From assembly GCA_041397305.1 (NCBI GenBank), contig JAWKWX010000009.1:51814-115813 (forward strand): a DNA stretch of 64,000 nt, written 5' to 3'. A program made the position numbers and the translations under genes. The notes beneath the pieces were generated by a model. The model was not told the origin of the DNA. It saw only the letters and a list, made by a program, of their open reading frames with translations, and did not search any database. Origin of the DNA: TMP-24 sp041397305. Lineage in GTDB: Bacteria > Pseudomonadota > Alphaproteobacteria > Rhodobacterales > Rhodobacteraceae. Shown here one piece after another: positions 1 through 8,695 of the stretch (the stretch's first letter is position 1; each line of letters opens with the position of its first letter).

Positions 1-1130
1 TGCGCCGACAGGAGATTCTTGACGGCAATTACATCGACCTTGCCCATGCCAGCGAAAAGGGCCTTTCACCCGCGATGATCGATCGGCTGACGCTTGACGA
101 GAGCCGCATTCGCGGCATCGTCGACGGGCTAAAGGCGGTGGCGGCACAGAAGGATCCGGTAGGCGAGGTGATCGCCGAATGGAACCGGCCGAACGGGCTG
201 AACATCAAACGGGTGCGTACGCCTCTGGGCGTCGTGGGCGTGATCTTCGAAAGCCGCCCCAACGTGACGGCCGACGCGGGCGCGCTTTGCCTGCAGGCGG
301 GCAATGCGGTGATCCTGCGGGGGGGCTCCGAAAGCTTCCATTCCTGCGAAGCGATCCATGAGTGCATGGTCCAGGGCCTGAAGGATGCGGGCCTTTCGCC
401 GGACGCGATCCAGCTTGTCCCCACCCGCGACCGCGCGGCGGTGGGTGAGATGCTCAGGATGGTGAACCATATCGACGTGATCGTGCCGCGCGGCGGCAAG
501 GGGCTGGTGGGCCTTGTCCAGGCCGAGGCCCGGGTGCCGGTCTTCGCCCATCTCGAGGGCATCTGCCATGTCTATGCCGACCGCGACGCCGACCCTGAAA
601 AGGCGCGCCGCGTGGTCCTGAACGCCAAGACCCGCCGCACCGGCGTCTGCGGGGCGGCGGAATGCCTGCTGATCGACTGGCAGTTCTATACCAGACACGG
701 GGCGGTGCTGATCGAGGATCTGCTGGCGGCGGGCGTCGAGGTGCGGACCGAGGGCGAGCTCCTGAAAGTGCCGGGCACCGTCAGGGCGGCGCCGGACGAT
801 TTCGGCCGCGAGTTCCTCGACAGGATCATCGCTGCGAAGCTCGTCGACGGGGTGGACGAGGCGATCGCCCATATCCGCCGCTACGGTTCCTCGCACACCG
901 AAGCGATCCTGACCGAGAACGATGCAACCGCCGCGCGCTTCTTCGAACGGCTCGACAGTGCCATCCTGATGCGCAACGCCTCGACACAGTTCGCCGACGG
1001 CGGCGAGTTCGGCATGGGCGCCGAGATCGGCATCGCCACCGGCAAGATGCATGCGCGGGGGCCGGTCGGGGCCGAGCAGCTGACGAGCTTCAAGTATCTG
1101 GTGACGGGCGACGGAACGGTCCGGCCCTGA
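1..1130 (+). CDS. proA: Glutamate-5-semialdehyde dehydrogenase (gamma-glutamyl phosphate reductase), 5' end missing
   Basis: Cytoplasmic enzyme of proline synthesis that reduces gamma-glutamyl phosphate to glutamate-5-semialdehyde with NADPH. The reading frame is open from position 3 and continues upstream of the window; about 375 residues are visible, close to the roughly 420 of the family, so only the N-terminus is missing. Family landmarks are the segment VVGVIFESRPNVTADA near the start, the ILRGGSES nucleotide-loop region, and the catalytic-cysteine region TRRTGVCGAAE around 625-660. The C-terminus FGMGAEIGIATGKMHARGP is typical. proB would be expected just upstream. The convergent chpT stops three bases after this gene. 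Confidence 0.97.
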   Translation, partial: RRQEILDGNYIDLAHASEKGLSPAMIDRLTLDESRIRGIVDGLKAVAAQKDPVGEVIAEWNRPNGLNIKRVRTPLGVVGVIFESRPNVTADAGALCLQAGNAVILRGGSESFHSCEAIHECMVQGLKDAGLSPDAIQLVPTRDRAAVGEMLRMVNHIDVIVPRGGKGLVGLVQAEARVPVFAHLEGICHVYADRDADPEKARRVVLNAKTRRTGVCGAAECLLIDWQFYTRHGAVLIEDLLAAGVEVRTEGELLKVPGTVRAAPDDFGREFLDRIIAAKLVDGVDEAIAHIRRYGSSHTEAILTENDATAARFFERLDSAILMRNASTQFADGGEFGMGAEIGIATGKMHARGPVGAEQLTSFKYLVTGDGTVRP

Positions 1131-1132
1131 GG

Positions 1133-1756
1133 TCAGAACGAAATGACGATCTGGCCCGTGCCGGTCTCGGCGCTGAGCCGACGGCCGAGGCGCTGCGCCT
1201 CGCTGCCAAGCAGCGCGACCTGGACGAGGGCCGGGGACGGGAACGGGGCGTCTCCCGGCCCCGTCGTGCCAAAGCTGCTCCAGATCGGATCGTCCTGCCG
1301 GATCGTGTCGGACCGGCCGGTAAGACGCCAGCATGTCCCCGCTGCGACCGTTGCCGTGCCGCCGCGCGGCATGGCGCTTTCCAGACAGAGGATCGCCAGA
1401 AGCGCCAGCTTTGCCAGACCGCGCTCGGTGCCTTCGGGCGCGACGGTCCAGTCGATCGCAAGGCGGCCGGTGCGGTGCTGGGAGTCGATGGCGGCCTGAA
1501 GGTCGGCGCGCGCGATCCGCTGGCCCGCAAGCGCCTGGCCGAAGGCGATGCGAAAGACACGGATGCGGTCGTTCGCGGCCGCCACGCTTTCGGAGATGAG
1601 CGCCAGTTCCGGCCCCGCCGCAATGCCGGACATGGCCAGAAGCTCCAGCCCGTTCGCGATGGCTCCGAGGGGGCTGACGAGATCGTGGCAGATCCGCGAG
1701 GCGACGAGTGACGCGATATCCGGCTTGGCGTCGTCTGGGACTGGTACTAAGTGCAT
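1133..1756 (-). CDS. chpT: ChpT-like histidine phosphotransferase
   Basis: Phosphotransferase that in alphaproteobacteria passes phosphate from the hybrid kinase CckA to CtrA (and CpdR). The 207-residue protein has a DHp-like first helix with RICHDLVSPLGAI, placing the phospho-accepting histidine at about residue 24, then a degenerate ATPase-like domain that does not bind ATP in characterised members. Start chosen at MHLVPVPDDA because sequence upstream of it is not conserved in character. A cckA gene lies about 20 kb away in the same window, so both upstream members of the CtrA relay are present. Divergent from the DUF3553 gene with only 26 bases between the starts. Confidence 0.85.
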   Translation of the reverse strand: MHLVPVPDDAKPDIASLVASRICHDLVSPLGAIANGLELLAMSGIAAGPELALISESVAAANDRIRVFRIAFGQALAGQRIARADLQAAIDSQHRTGRLAIDWTVAPEGTERGLAKLALLAILCLESAMPRGGTATVAAGTCWRLTGRSDTIRQDDPIWSSFGTTGPGDAPFPSPALVQVALLGSEAQRLGRRLSAETGTGQIVISF

Positions 1757-1782
1757 CAGGAACCTTCGGAACGGAGTGACAG

Positions 1783-1971
1783 GTGAACGAGTTTCTGGAA
1801 CCCGGAATGATCGTCGCACATCCGGGGGAACCGGATTGGGGCCTTGGCCAGGTGCAGAGCCGCATCGGGCTGAAGATCACCGTGAATTTCGAACATCGCG
1901 GCAAGGTGGTGATTGACGGCAATCATGTGGTGCTCAGGCTCATTTCGGGGCGGTCTGAACCGCAGGAATGA
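1783..1971 (+). CDS. DUF3553 small protein
   Basis: A 62-residue cytoplasmic protein with a GTG start preceded by GGAG six bases upstream. The sequence EPGMIVAHPGEPDWGLGQVQ followed by a strand-rich segment ending in VDGNHVVLR-like residues matches the short DUF3553 family, a small beta-barrel domain also found at the end of some alphaproteobacterial UvrD-type helicases. Function unknown. Divergent from chpT, with a CtrA box starting 11 bases after its stop that belongs to the next gene. It is not enriched in charged or membrane segments. Confidence 0.8.
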   Translation: MNEFLEPGMIVAHPGEPDWGLGQVQSRIGLKITVNFEHRGKVVIDGNHVVLRLISGRSEPQE

Positions 1972-1981
1972 AGCTGAATGG

Positions 1982-1996
1982 TTAATGCAGCTTTAA
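1982..1996. promoter_or_regulatory. CtrA box upstream of olsBA
   Basis: Perfect TTAA-N7-TTAA, with a C after the second half as in the Caulobacter full consensus. It lies about 95 bases before the olsB start and is followed by an untranslated leader. Sequence match is direct; CtrA control of olsBA is inferred. Confidence 0.65.
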
Positions 1997-2090
1997 CGCG
2001 AGTCAACCGCGAGCATGTTGCCGAATCCCGTGCCCGCCCGTAAAACCGCGACCGCGACAGAAAAGACCCGAGGCTGAAGACAGGGTGCCG

Positions 2091-2870
2091 ATGACGGCCG
2101 AGACATCGCAATATCAGGTGCGGCTGGCCCGCGACGAAGCCGACCTTCTGTCGGCGCAGCGGCTGCGTTACCGGGTCTTCGTCGAGGAACTGGGCGGCGA
2201 CGGGCCGCATGTGGATCATCGTGGCCGGTTCGAACGCGACGAATTCGACGAAGTCAACGATCATCTGGTGCTTGTGGATGTGACCCGCGGCACGGGCACG
2301 CTCGATCATGTGGTCGGTGCCTACCGGCTTCTGCGCGGCAGCCGGGCCGAGGCGTTCGGCCGGTTCTACTGCGACGGGGAATATGATCTGGCGCCGCTCA
2401 GACGGTCCGGGCGGCAGCTTCTGGAGCTTGGCCGGTCCTGTGTCGATGCCGGGCACAGAGGCGGGGCGGGCATGTTCCTTCTGTGGAACGCGCTTGCCGA
2501 CTATGTGCTCGACAACGGGATCGAGATCATGTTCGGCGTCGCCTCTTTCCACGGCACCGATGTTGCTGCCCTGCGCCGGCCGCTGAGCTGGCTTCACCAT
2601 CACCACCTGGCGCCGCCGGAATTGCGCGTGCGCTCGCGACGGCATGAAAACATGGATCTGATGCCCGCGGCGGAGATCGACCGGCGGCAGGCGATGGTCG
2701 GGATGCCGGCCTTGATGAAAGCCTATCTCCGGCTTGGCGGGTTCGTGGGCGACGGGGCCTTTGTCGACCATGTCTTCAACACGACCGATGTCTGCCTTCT
2801 GATGGACACCCAGGCGATGAGCGCGCGCCACCGCGAGTTCTACACCCGCAAGCACGAGGCCAAGGTGTGA
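2091..2870 (+). CDS. olsB: L-ornithine N-alpha-acyltransferase (ornithine lipid synthesis, first step)
   Basis: GNAT-fold acyltransferase that transfers a 3-hydroxyacyl chain from acyl carrier protein to the alpha-amino group of ornithine, giving lyso-ornithine lipid. The 259-residue protein starts VRLARDEADLLSAQRLRYRVF, a hallmark of the OlsB/hemolysin-like acyltransferase family, and contains FGVASFHGTD and a C-terminal YLRLGGFVGDGAFVD segment characteristic of OlsB. The ATG at 2091 follows AGGG by five bases and is preferred to the in-frame GTG at 2085. It overlaps olsA by four bases (GTGA), so the two are translationally coupled. A CtrA box stands upstream. Confidence 0.9.
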   Translation: MTAETSQYQVRLARDEADLLSAQRLRYRVFVEELGGDGPHVDHRGRFERDEFDEVNDHLVLVDVTRGTGTLDHVVGAYRLLRGSRAEAFGRFYCDGEYDLAPLRRSGRQLLELGRSCVDAGHRGGAGMFLLWNALADYVLDNGIEIMFGVASFHGTDVAALRRPLSWLHHHHLAPPELRVRSRRHENMDLMPAAEIDRRQAMVGMPALMKAYLRLGGFVGDGAFVDHVFNTTDVCLLMDTQAMSARHREFYTRKHEAKV

Positions 2871-3715
2871 CGACATGGCGCCCCGAGGAGGAGCCCGCAC
2901 TCGCCGCGCTGACAGTGGCGGGGTGGGGCAGGGCGTTGTTGCGCGGCGCCCTTCTCGGCCTTCTGACGGCGTTCGGGCTGGTCCTCATGATGGTCGTGCG
3001 CCTTGTCGAGCGACCAGTTTGCGGCGCGGCCCGGCCGGTGACGCCCTTCATCACCCAGGCTGTGTGCCGCCTGGCCATGCTCATCCTCGGAACGGGCTAT
3101 GGCTATCACGGACAGCCGATGCTGCATCGCGGCGCGATCGTCGCCAATCATTCCTCCTGGCTCGACATCTTCGCGCTGAACGCCTGCCAGCGGGTCTATT
3201 TCGTCTCGAAGGCCGAGGTGTCGCGCTGGCCGTTCATCGGCTGGCTGGCGCGCGCGACCGGAACCCTGTTCATCGAGCGCGATCCGCGCCGGGCGCGGAC
3301 CCAGCAGGCCGAGTTCGAGGCGCGGCTCAGGGCCGGGCATCGGCTGCTTTTCTTTCCAGAGGGAACGTCGACCGACGGGATGCGAGTACTGCCGTTCAAG
3401 TCGACCCTGTTTCAGGCCTTCTACAGCCATGGGCTGGAACATGTGATGCAGATCCAGCCGGTGACGGTCGCCTATCATGCGCCCGATGGTGCCGACAAAC
3501 GGTTCTATGGCTGGTGGGGAGAGATGGATTTTGCGCCGCATCTCCTGCATACGCTGGCCGCGGCGCGGCAGGGGCGCGTCGAGGTGATCTTTCATCCGCC
3601 GGTCAGTGTCGATGCCTTCGCCTCGCGCAAGGCCCTGGCCAAGCATTGCGAAATCGCGGTCCGCACCGGGCTGGCGGCCGCGCTTGGCGCTGCGATCGAT
3701 CCGACCGATCGATGA
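2867..3715 (+). CDS. olsA: Lyso-ornithine lipid O-acyltransferase (1-acyl-glycerol-3-phosphate acyltransferase family)
   Basis: PlsC-type acyltransferase completing ornithine lipid by O-acylating lyso-ornithine lipid; some members also acylate lysophosphatidic acid. The 282-residue protein has one membrane segment near residues 20-45 (LLGLLTAFGLVLMMVV), the catalytic NHSSWLD (HX4D) motif, the FIERD motif and the acceptor-binding FFPEGTSTDG motif. The GTG start overlaps the TGA of olsB, which supports assignment to the olsBA operon rather than to general phospholipid synthesis. Ornithine lipids are phosphorus-free membrane lipids common in Rhodobacterales. Confidence 0.9.
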   Translation: MTTWRPEEEPALAALTVAGWGRALLRGALLGLLTAFGLVLMMVVRLVERPVCGAARPVTPFITQAVCRLAMLILGTGYGYHGQPMLHRGAIVANHSSWLDIFALNACQRVYFVSKAEVSRWPFIGWLARATGTLFIERDPRRARTQQAEFEARLRAGHRLLFFPEGTSTDGMRVLPFKSTLFQAFYSHGLEHVMQIQPVTVAYHAPDGADKRFYGWWGEMDFAPHLLHTLAAARQGRVEVIFHPPVSVDAFASRKALAKHCEIAVRTGLAAALGAAIDPTDR

Positions 3716-3723
3716 GCGGCAGC

Positions 3724-3951
3724 CTAGTGCAGGAACGCCATCCAGATCAGGACGCCCCAGATCGGCAGCGCCATGATCATGACCGGCAGTAGCCACCAGC
3801 CGGAGGGAAGCCCATCACCACCCGCCTGCGCCAGGTCCCTGTCGTCGAGGCCCTGCTGACGCTCCTGGTCCAGCCAATAGTCCAGCGGATCGTTGCCACC
3901 GCCGCTTTCTCTTGCCGTTGGTCCCGTTGCTGCCGTACGTCCCATGGCCAT
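3724..3951 (-). CDS. Small single-span membrane protein, function unknown
   Basis: A 75-residue open frame, convergent with olsA and ending eight bases from it. The first half is polar with DPLDYWLDQERQ and a run of glycines; the last 25 residues form one hydrophobic helix (WWLLPVMIMALPIWGVLIW) ending in AFLH, so it is probably a tail-anchored inner-membrane protein. Start at the first of two ATG codons (3949-3951), with AGGGG just upstream on the coding strand. I do not recognise a family. It could also be spurious, but the orderly tail anchor and tight convergent fit argue for a real gene. Confidence 0.55.
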   Translation of the reverse strand: MAMGRTAATGPTARESGGGNDPLDYWLDQERQQGLDDRDLAQAGGDGLPSGWWLLPVMIMALPIWGVLIWMAFLH

Positions 3952-4013
3952 GCCCCTGTTGCCCTGGGGAAAGGCTAGGCACCAACAGGTTGAGAAAGGG
4001 TTGCTCCCGCGCG

Positions 4014-4712
4014 TTACCGCGGCGCGGCCGGGCGATCTGCCAGGGCGTGGGCGATGAGCGCGGGAACCGACGGATGGGTGCCCATAGGGTCGAGCAACGC
4101 GCCCGCGAACCCCGCCCGCGCGAGCGCGGCGGGGATATCTTCCTGCACATGGCCCCAGCGCGCCACGAAGAGGGGCAGGCAGAGCGCGCGGGTCCCAAGA
4201 CCGCGCGCGGCCTCTTCGATATGGGGCGCCTCTTCGACGAAGCCTGTCCGGACCGAGGCAAAACCCCCGATCGTCGCGGCGATGGCCCGTGTCGCCTCGG
4301 CGGAGGCGCGGCTTCGGCCGGAGCCGTGTGCGGCGAGGACGAGGGTCGTTTCTTCGGCCTTCCAGCCGCTGGCCGCTGCCGCTGCCCGGGAAATATCGGC
4401 GGCAAGCGGTGCGACGGCGGGCAGAAGACCAAAGGCGGGCATGAGTGTCGGGGCGGCATGGCCCGCCGCGGTCAGCCGCCGCGGCAGTTCGGTTCGTGTG
4501 AACCAGCCATCGGCCATGAAGAACGGAAAGACGAGCGGGTCGCGAAGGCCTTCGAGGGCCCGCTCCAATGCGTCCGGCGCCGCGAGCGTCGCGCCCGCGA
4601 TCCGCCAGCCGGGCAGGCGCGCGCCGACGGAGGCCGCGAGGGCGGCGATCTCTGCCTCCGGTGGTGCGGGGTCGGACGGCTGGCCATGGGCGATGATGAG
4701 GGCGGATTGCAT
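4014..4712 (-). CDS. CbiX/SirB-type sirohydrochlorin chelatase-like protein
   Basis: About 232 residues with two related halves, each beginning with a strand leading to a histidine: ALIIAHGQPSDP at the N-terminus and LVLAAHGSGRSR near residue 125. These histidines are the metal-insertion residues of the CbiX family, which inserts cobalt (or iron) into sirohydrochlorin for cobalamin or siroheme. No cobalamin genes are adjacent, so the metal and pathway are open. Two consecutive ATGs (4713-4715 and 4710-4712) are possible starts. It begins just after a strong terminator that closes the upstream polyamine-type transporter operon and so needs its own promoter. Confidence 0.75.
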   Translation of the reverse strand: MQSALIIAHGQPSDPAPPEAEIAALAASVGARLPGWRIAGATLAAPDALERALEGLRDPLVFPFFMADGWFTRTELPRRLTAAGHAAPTLMPAFGLLPAVAPLAADISRAAAAASGWKAEETTLVLAAHGSGRSRASAEATRAIAATIGGFASVRTGFVEEAPHIEEAARGLGTRALCLPLFVARWGHVQEDIPAALARAGFAGALLDPMGTHPSVPALIAHALADRPAAPR

Positions 4713-4740
4713 CATGCGCCGAACATAGGGCCGTTCATGC

Positions 4741-4774
4741 AAAAAACCAGCCGCCGGAGGCATCCGGCGGCTGG
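4741..4774 (-). terminator. Rho-independent terminator after the polyamine-type ABC transporter operon
   Basis: Perfect 12-bp stem (4747-4758 with 4763-4774) around a four-base loop, followed on the minus strand by six T residues. It ends the operon running from 10.1 kb down to 4.8 kb. Confidence 0.9.
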
Positions 4775-4796
4775 CCCGTTCAGGAAATCCGTCCGA

Positions 4797-5828
4797 CTAC
4801 TTCTGAAGCTCGGTCCAGATCGCGGTGATATAGTCTTGGGCCTTGCCGGTGCAGGTCTTAAGGAACACGCCCTTGTCGGCAAGCTCCGGCGGCACGACGA
4901 TTTCCGGCGCATCCTTCATGTCAGCGGGCATGAAGGGTTCCGAACCGGTGATGCCATTGGCGTAGCGCGCAAATGACGAGATCAGCGCAGCATTCTCGGG
5001 AACTGCGATGAAGTTGAGGAACTTGTAGGCTTCCTCGACATTCTGGGCGTCCTTCAGCAACATCACCTGGTCCATCCACAGGATGAAACCTTCCTTTGGA
5101 TAGCCGTATTTCACGTCGGGATTTTGCAGACGAGCGCGGAAGATCGCGCCGTTCCAGTAAATCGAGGCCATGACGTCGTTCGAAGCCATCTTCTCGGTCA
5201 TGCCATAGTCCATCGACAGCCATTTGGGCTTGGCTTCCAGAAGCTTGTCGCGGACCTTCTTCATCAGTTCGCCATCTTCCGAACAGGGCTCGCCGCCCAT
5301 GTACATGGTCGCAAGCGCCAAAACGTCACCCATCTCGGGCGTGACATTGACCTTGCCCACCAGTTCCGGCGGCGGGTCGAGGAAGATGGCCGAGGTGTTG
5401 ACGTCGCCCGAATAGACGGTCTGGTTCACCGCCATGCCGGTCGAGCCCCACTACCACGGGATCGAATATTTGCGGCCGGGGTCATAGTCGACATTCAGCC
5501 ATGCCGGCGCGATATTTGCATGGTTGGGGATCTTCGACAGGTCCAGTTCCTGCACCAGACCCTTCTCGATCCAGATCGGCACATGGGTTGCCGAGGGCAC
5601 GACGAGGTCGAAGCCATGGCCGCCGGCCTCGACCTTGGCGAGCGCGGTTTCATTGGAATCGTAATCGGTCACTGTGACCTTGATGCCGGTCTCGGCCTCG
5701 AACTTGGACAGAAGCTCAGGGCTTGTGTAGTTGCCCCAGTTGAAGAGCTGTAACTGGCCTTCGGCGCACGCGAGGGAAGTAGAACCCAGCAGAAGGGCAA
5801 AGGCGGTGATGGTTGGTTTCATCTTCAT
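4797..5828 (-). pseudogene. Polyamine-type ABC transporter periplasmic binding protein, interrupted by an in-frame TAG
   Basis: PotD/PotF-like solute-binding protein of about 343 codons in one continuous frame except for an amber codon at 5451-5453. The first part has a signal peptide (ITAFALLLGSTSLACAEG) and the family opening LFNWGNYTSPELLSKFEAET. It reads YSIPW, then the stop, then WGSTGMAVNQ; family members have an uninterrupted Y-x-x-P-x-x-W-G-[ST]-T-G here, and a CAG to TAG change would explain it. Downstream the frame is intact to the C-terminus, including IYWNGAIFRARLQNP. The 3' half has an internal ATG (5433-5435) but would lack a signal peptide. Options are a recent null mutation, amber readthrough, or a sequence error. 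It is the last gene of the operon. Confidence 0.85.
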
Positions 5829-5844
5829 TCTCCCTGTATGTCTT

Positions 5845-6651
5845 CTAGTGGTCTTGTCGTTTCGTCAGCAAGAAAAAGGCGGTCAGCAGAAGGACCGTCA
5901 AAAGCAGCAGCACGCTGGAAATGGCGTTGATCTCGGGCGTGAGCTGGCGACGAAGCTGCCCTAGCATGAAAGTTGGAAGGGTATCTTGTCCACCTGATTT
6001 GACGAATTCGGTGATGACAACATCGTCGAGCGAGATGACGAAGGCGAGCATGGCGCCCGCGATGATGCCGGGCGCGAGAAGCGGTAGCGTCACCCGACGG
6101 AACGTCTGCCAGGGCGAAGCGTAAAGGTCGGCGGCCGCCGTTTCCAGCGTCAAATCCATGCCTTCAAGTCGCGCGCGGATCGGCAGGTAGGCAAAAGGTA
6201 TGCAGAAGGCGGAGTGGGCAACGATCAGATAGCCGAGCCCCTGGATGCCAGTATTGACCTTGATCCAAGCGAAGAAGATTAGAAGTGCCACTGCGGTCAC
6301 GATCTCGGGCACCATTAGCGGCTGGTTGATCATCACATAGATGAAGGTCTGACCCTTGAAGGCCTTGCGTCTTGTGGTGCCGAGGGCCGCCATCGTCGCC
6401 GCCGCCGTCGAAATGAGCGCGGCCGAGGTGGCGATGACCAGTGAGCGCACCGTCGCCTCTTTGACCGCGGTATTGGCCCAGGCCTTGGCATACCAGTCGA
6501 GCGATAGGCCCTGCCAGACCGCGACAGAGCTGCCCTTGTTGAAGGAATATACAACAAGGATCACGATCGGCAAATAAAGGGCCAGAAAGACTGCGATCGC
6601 GGTTCCGGTGAAACCCGGCAGGCGGGCGACCGAGAAAGGGCGCTTAGTCAT
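5845..6651 (-). CDS. Polyamine-type ABC transporter permease, PotC/PotI family
   Basis: Inner-membrane permease of about 268 residues with six predicted membrane segments, beginning FTGTAIAVFLALYLPIVILV. The cytoplasmic EAA-type loop around ETAAADLYASPWQTFRRVTL contacts the ATPase. Start at MTKRPFSV, which overlaps the end of the preceding permease gene by eight bases, showing translational coupling. The order ATPase, permease, permease, binding protein is that of spermidine/putrescine importers. The exact substrate cannot be read from sequence; putrescine, spermidine or a related amine is likely. The matching binding protein, immediately downstream, carries a stop codon, so transport may be lost. 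Confidence 0.88.
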   Translation of the reverse strand: MTKRPFSVARLPGFTGTAIAVFLALYLPIVILVVYSFNKGSSVAVWQGLSLDWYAKAWANTAVKEATVRSLVIATSAALISTAAATMAALGTTRRKAFKGQTFIYVMINQPLMVPEIVTAVALLIFFAWIKVNTGIQGLGYLIVAHSAFCIPFAYLPIRARLEGMDLTLETAAADLYASPWQTFRRVTLPLLAPGIIAGAMLAFVISLDDVVITEFVKSGGQDTLPTFMLGQLRRQLTPEINAISSVLLLLTVLLLTAFFLLTKRQDH

Positions 6652-7552
6652 GGCGCACCTCCCGGTTGACGGCACGGACATAGAAGAGCAGCGCAGTTGC
6701 GACGATGACGAGAAGCACGACAGAAAGTGCGGCGCCAAGCGGCCAGTTCCGGCCCTGACCGAACTGCAGTTCGATGAAATTGCCGATCATCATGTTCTTG
6801 CCGCCGCCGAGGATGCGCGGTGTCACATAGGCGCCGAGAGAAGGGATGAAGACCAGGATCGAACCGGCAACGATGCCGGGTTTGACGATGGGCACGATCA
6901 CCCGGGTCAGCGCCCGCCAGCGGCTGGCGTAGAGATCATAACAGGCCTCCAGGATCCGCATGTCGAACCGGTCGATCGCGGCGAAAAGCGGCAACACCAT
7001 CAGGGGCAGGTAGACATAGGTCATGCCGATCAGTACGGCCGTATCTGTGTAGATAATCTGAAGGGGTGCATCGATCAGGCCCAACTTCTTGAGAAGCGTG
7101 TTCAGCACACCTTCGCTGCGGATGATTTCGTTGATCGCAAAAGTGCGGATTAAGAGGTTCGTCCAAAAGGGGATGGTGATCAGGAACAGCCAGAGCGCCC
7201 GGGCTTTGGGCGGCCGTGTCGCGATGAACCACGCGGTGGGAAAGCCGACCGAGAAGGTCAGGATCGTGGTCAGTATCGACAATTTGACCGAACGCCAGAA
7301 GATCGTCAGATGAGCGTCGGCAAGGCTGACCGTGTCGTCAAAAATGTCGCGGGTGAAAAGCGTTGCGACCCAGCCGTCGGTCGAGAAGGCCCATTCGACG
7401 TTGCCATACTGTCCTGCCTTGAGGAAGGAATAGACCAGCATGATGAAAAGGGGTCCGACGGCAGCGAACGACAGGATTACTAGGGACGGTGCGGAAAGGA
7501 GCCAGCCATTGCGGGCCGAGCGTGCGTCCTGCCGGTCTTCGAGCGTCGCCAT
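6644..7552 (-). CDS. Polyamine-type ABC transporter permease, PotB/PotH family
   Basis: About 302 residues. The chain starts MATLEDRQDARSARNGWLL, then six membrane segments beginning with PSLVILSFAAVGPLFIMLVY; there is a large periplasmic loop after the first span as in PotB/PotH. The EAA-type loop is around LEACYDLYASRWRALTRVIV. Start chosen two bases before the stop of the upstream ATPase gene (7554), giving a compact operon; an in-frame codon 12 residues upstream lies inside that gene. Pairs with the next permease to form the membrane channel. Confidence 0.88.
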   Translation of the reverse strand: MATLEDRQDARSARNGWLLSAPSLVILSFAAVGPLFIMLVYSFLKAGQYGNVEWAFSTDGWVATLFTRDIFDDTVSLADAHLTIFWRSVKLSILTTILTFSVGFPTAWFIATRPPKARALWLFLITIPFWTNLLIRTFAINEIIRSEGVLNTLLKKLGLIDAPLQIIYTDTAVLIGMTYVYLPLMVLPLFAAIDRFDMRILEACYDLYASRWRALTRVIVPIVKPGIVAGSILVFIPSLGAYVTPRILGGGKNMMIGNFIELQFGQGRNWPLGAALSVVLLVIVATALLFYVRAVNREVRHD

Positions 7553-7553
7553 C

Positions 7554-8618
7554 TCAGTCCCCCAGAACCTGGGCGGCGCCCGGCGCAAAGGTCAGGCCGA
7601 CGGTGGCGCCGGGTGCCAGCCCGATGTCACCCGTGGCAGGACTTTGCATGCGTGCGACCACCTCCGTCCCGTCCGGGAGCGAAAGATAGCAATGTGTATC
7701 GGTGCCAAAATAGACCAGATCGCGAAGGGTCGCCGCCAGCGTGCCGTCGCCCGAAGGGCCGACGCGCACCTGCTCGGGCCGGATGGCGATGGTCACCGGG
7801 CCGGTTCGGCCGTTTGCGACCGTAGCATCGGTCGCGCCGCCGCTTTTCAGCGTGACCCGGCCGTCCGCCGCCTCGCCGGCTAGGAAATTGGTTTCGCCGA
7901 TGAACCCCGCGACGAAGCGGTTCACGGGCCGCGTGTAGATTTCGCGGGGCGGACCGATCTGCTGGATCTTGCCCGCGCTCATCACCGCGACCCGATCTGA
8001 CATGGTCAGCGCTTCTTCCTGGTCGTGAGTGACGAAGATGAAGGTGATGCCGGTTTCATGTTGCAGCCGCTTCAGTTCGATCTGCATTTCCTTGCGAAGC
8101 TTCAGGTCGAGCGCCGACAAGGGCTCGTCCAGGAGGAGGACGCGGGGCGCGGGGGCCAGGGCGCGGGCAAGCGCCACGCGCTGCTGCTGACCGCCCGACA
8201 GCTGGCTGGTCTTGCGCCCGGCCATCTCGTCGAGCTTCACCAGCGCCAGCATGCGCTCGGTCGTCTCGTTGACCTCGGCGCGCGGCTTGCCTTGCATCTG
8301 GAGCCCGAAGGCGACGTTCTGGGCGACGGTCAGATGCGGGAAGAGAGCATAGCTTTGAAAGACCGTATTTACCGGGCGCCTGTTGGGCGGCAGTTCGGTC
8401 ACGTCCGCGCCGTCAAGCAGGATCTGGCCGCGCGTCGGGCTTTCGAAGCCGGCGATCATTCGCAGAAGCGTTGTCTTGCCACAGCCCGAGGGACCCAGCA
8501 GCGTGAAGAATTCCCCTTGCGCGACCGTGACGCTGACATCGTCCAGCGCCCGCACGGCTGTCTCGCCCTGCCCGAATACCTTGGAGATATTCCGGGCCTC
8601 TATCGCGTCGCTCGGCAC
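7554..8618 (-). CDS. Polyamine-type ABC transporter ATP-binding protein, PotA/PotG family
   Basis: Cytoplasmic ATPase of 354 residues. Walker A GPSGCGKTT near residue 43, Q-loop FQSYALFPHL, signature LSGGQQQR, Walker B VLLLDEPLSALD and the switch histidine in FVTHDQEEA are all intact, followed by a C-terminal TOBE regulatory domain (from about residue 240) as in PotA. It is the first transporter gene; the amidase starts 78 bases upstream on the same strand. The ATPase and permeases look functional, in contrast to the stop-containing binding protein at the end of the operon. Confidence 0.92.
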   Translation of the reverse strand: MPSDAIEARNISKVFGQGETAVRALDDVSVTVAQGEFFTLLGPSGCGKTTLLRMIAGFESPTRGQILLDGADVTELPPNRRPVNTVFQSYALFPHLTVAQNVAFGLQMQGKPRAEVNETTERMLALVKLDEMAGRKTSQLSGGQQQRVALARALAPAPRVLLLDEPLSALDLKLRKEMQIELKRLQHETGITFIFVTHDQEEALTMSDRVAVMSAGKIQQIGPPREIYTRPVNRFVAGFIGETNFLAGEAADGRVTLKSGGATDATVANGRTGPVTIAIRPEQVRVGPSGDGTLAATLRDLVYFGTDTHCYLSLPDGTEVVARMQSPATGDIGLAPGATVGLTFAPGAAQVLGD

Positions 8619-8695
8619 TCTCGTCTCCCCGGCTTTTGATCAGATTTGAACAGATGGGGATTCGGCGCAATCGAAAAGTGGCCTCGGGCAAGATG

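Noticed and set aside
129..1922. Minus-strand long open frame across proA and chpT
   Set aside because: Shadow of proA; no start or domain of its own.
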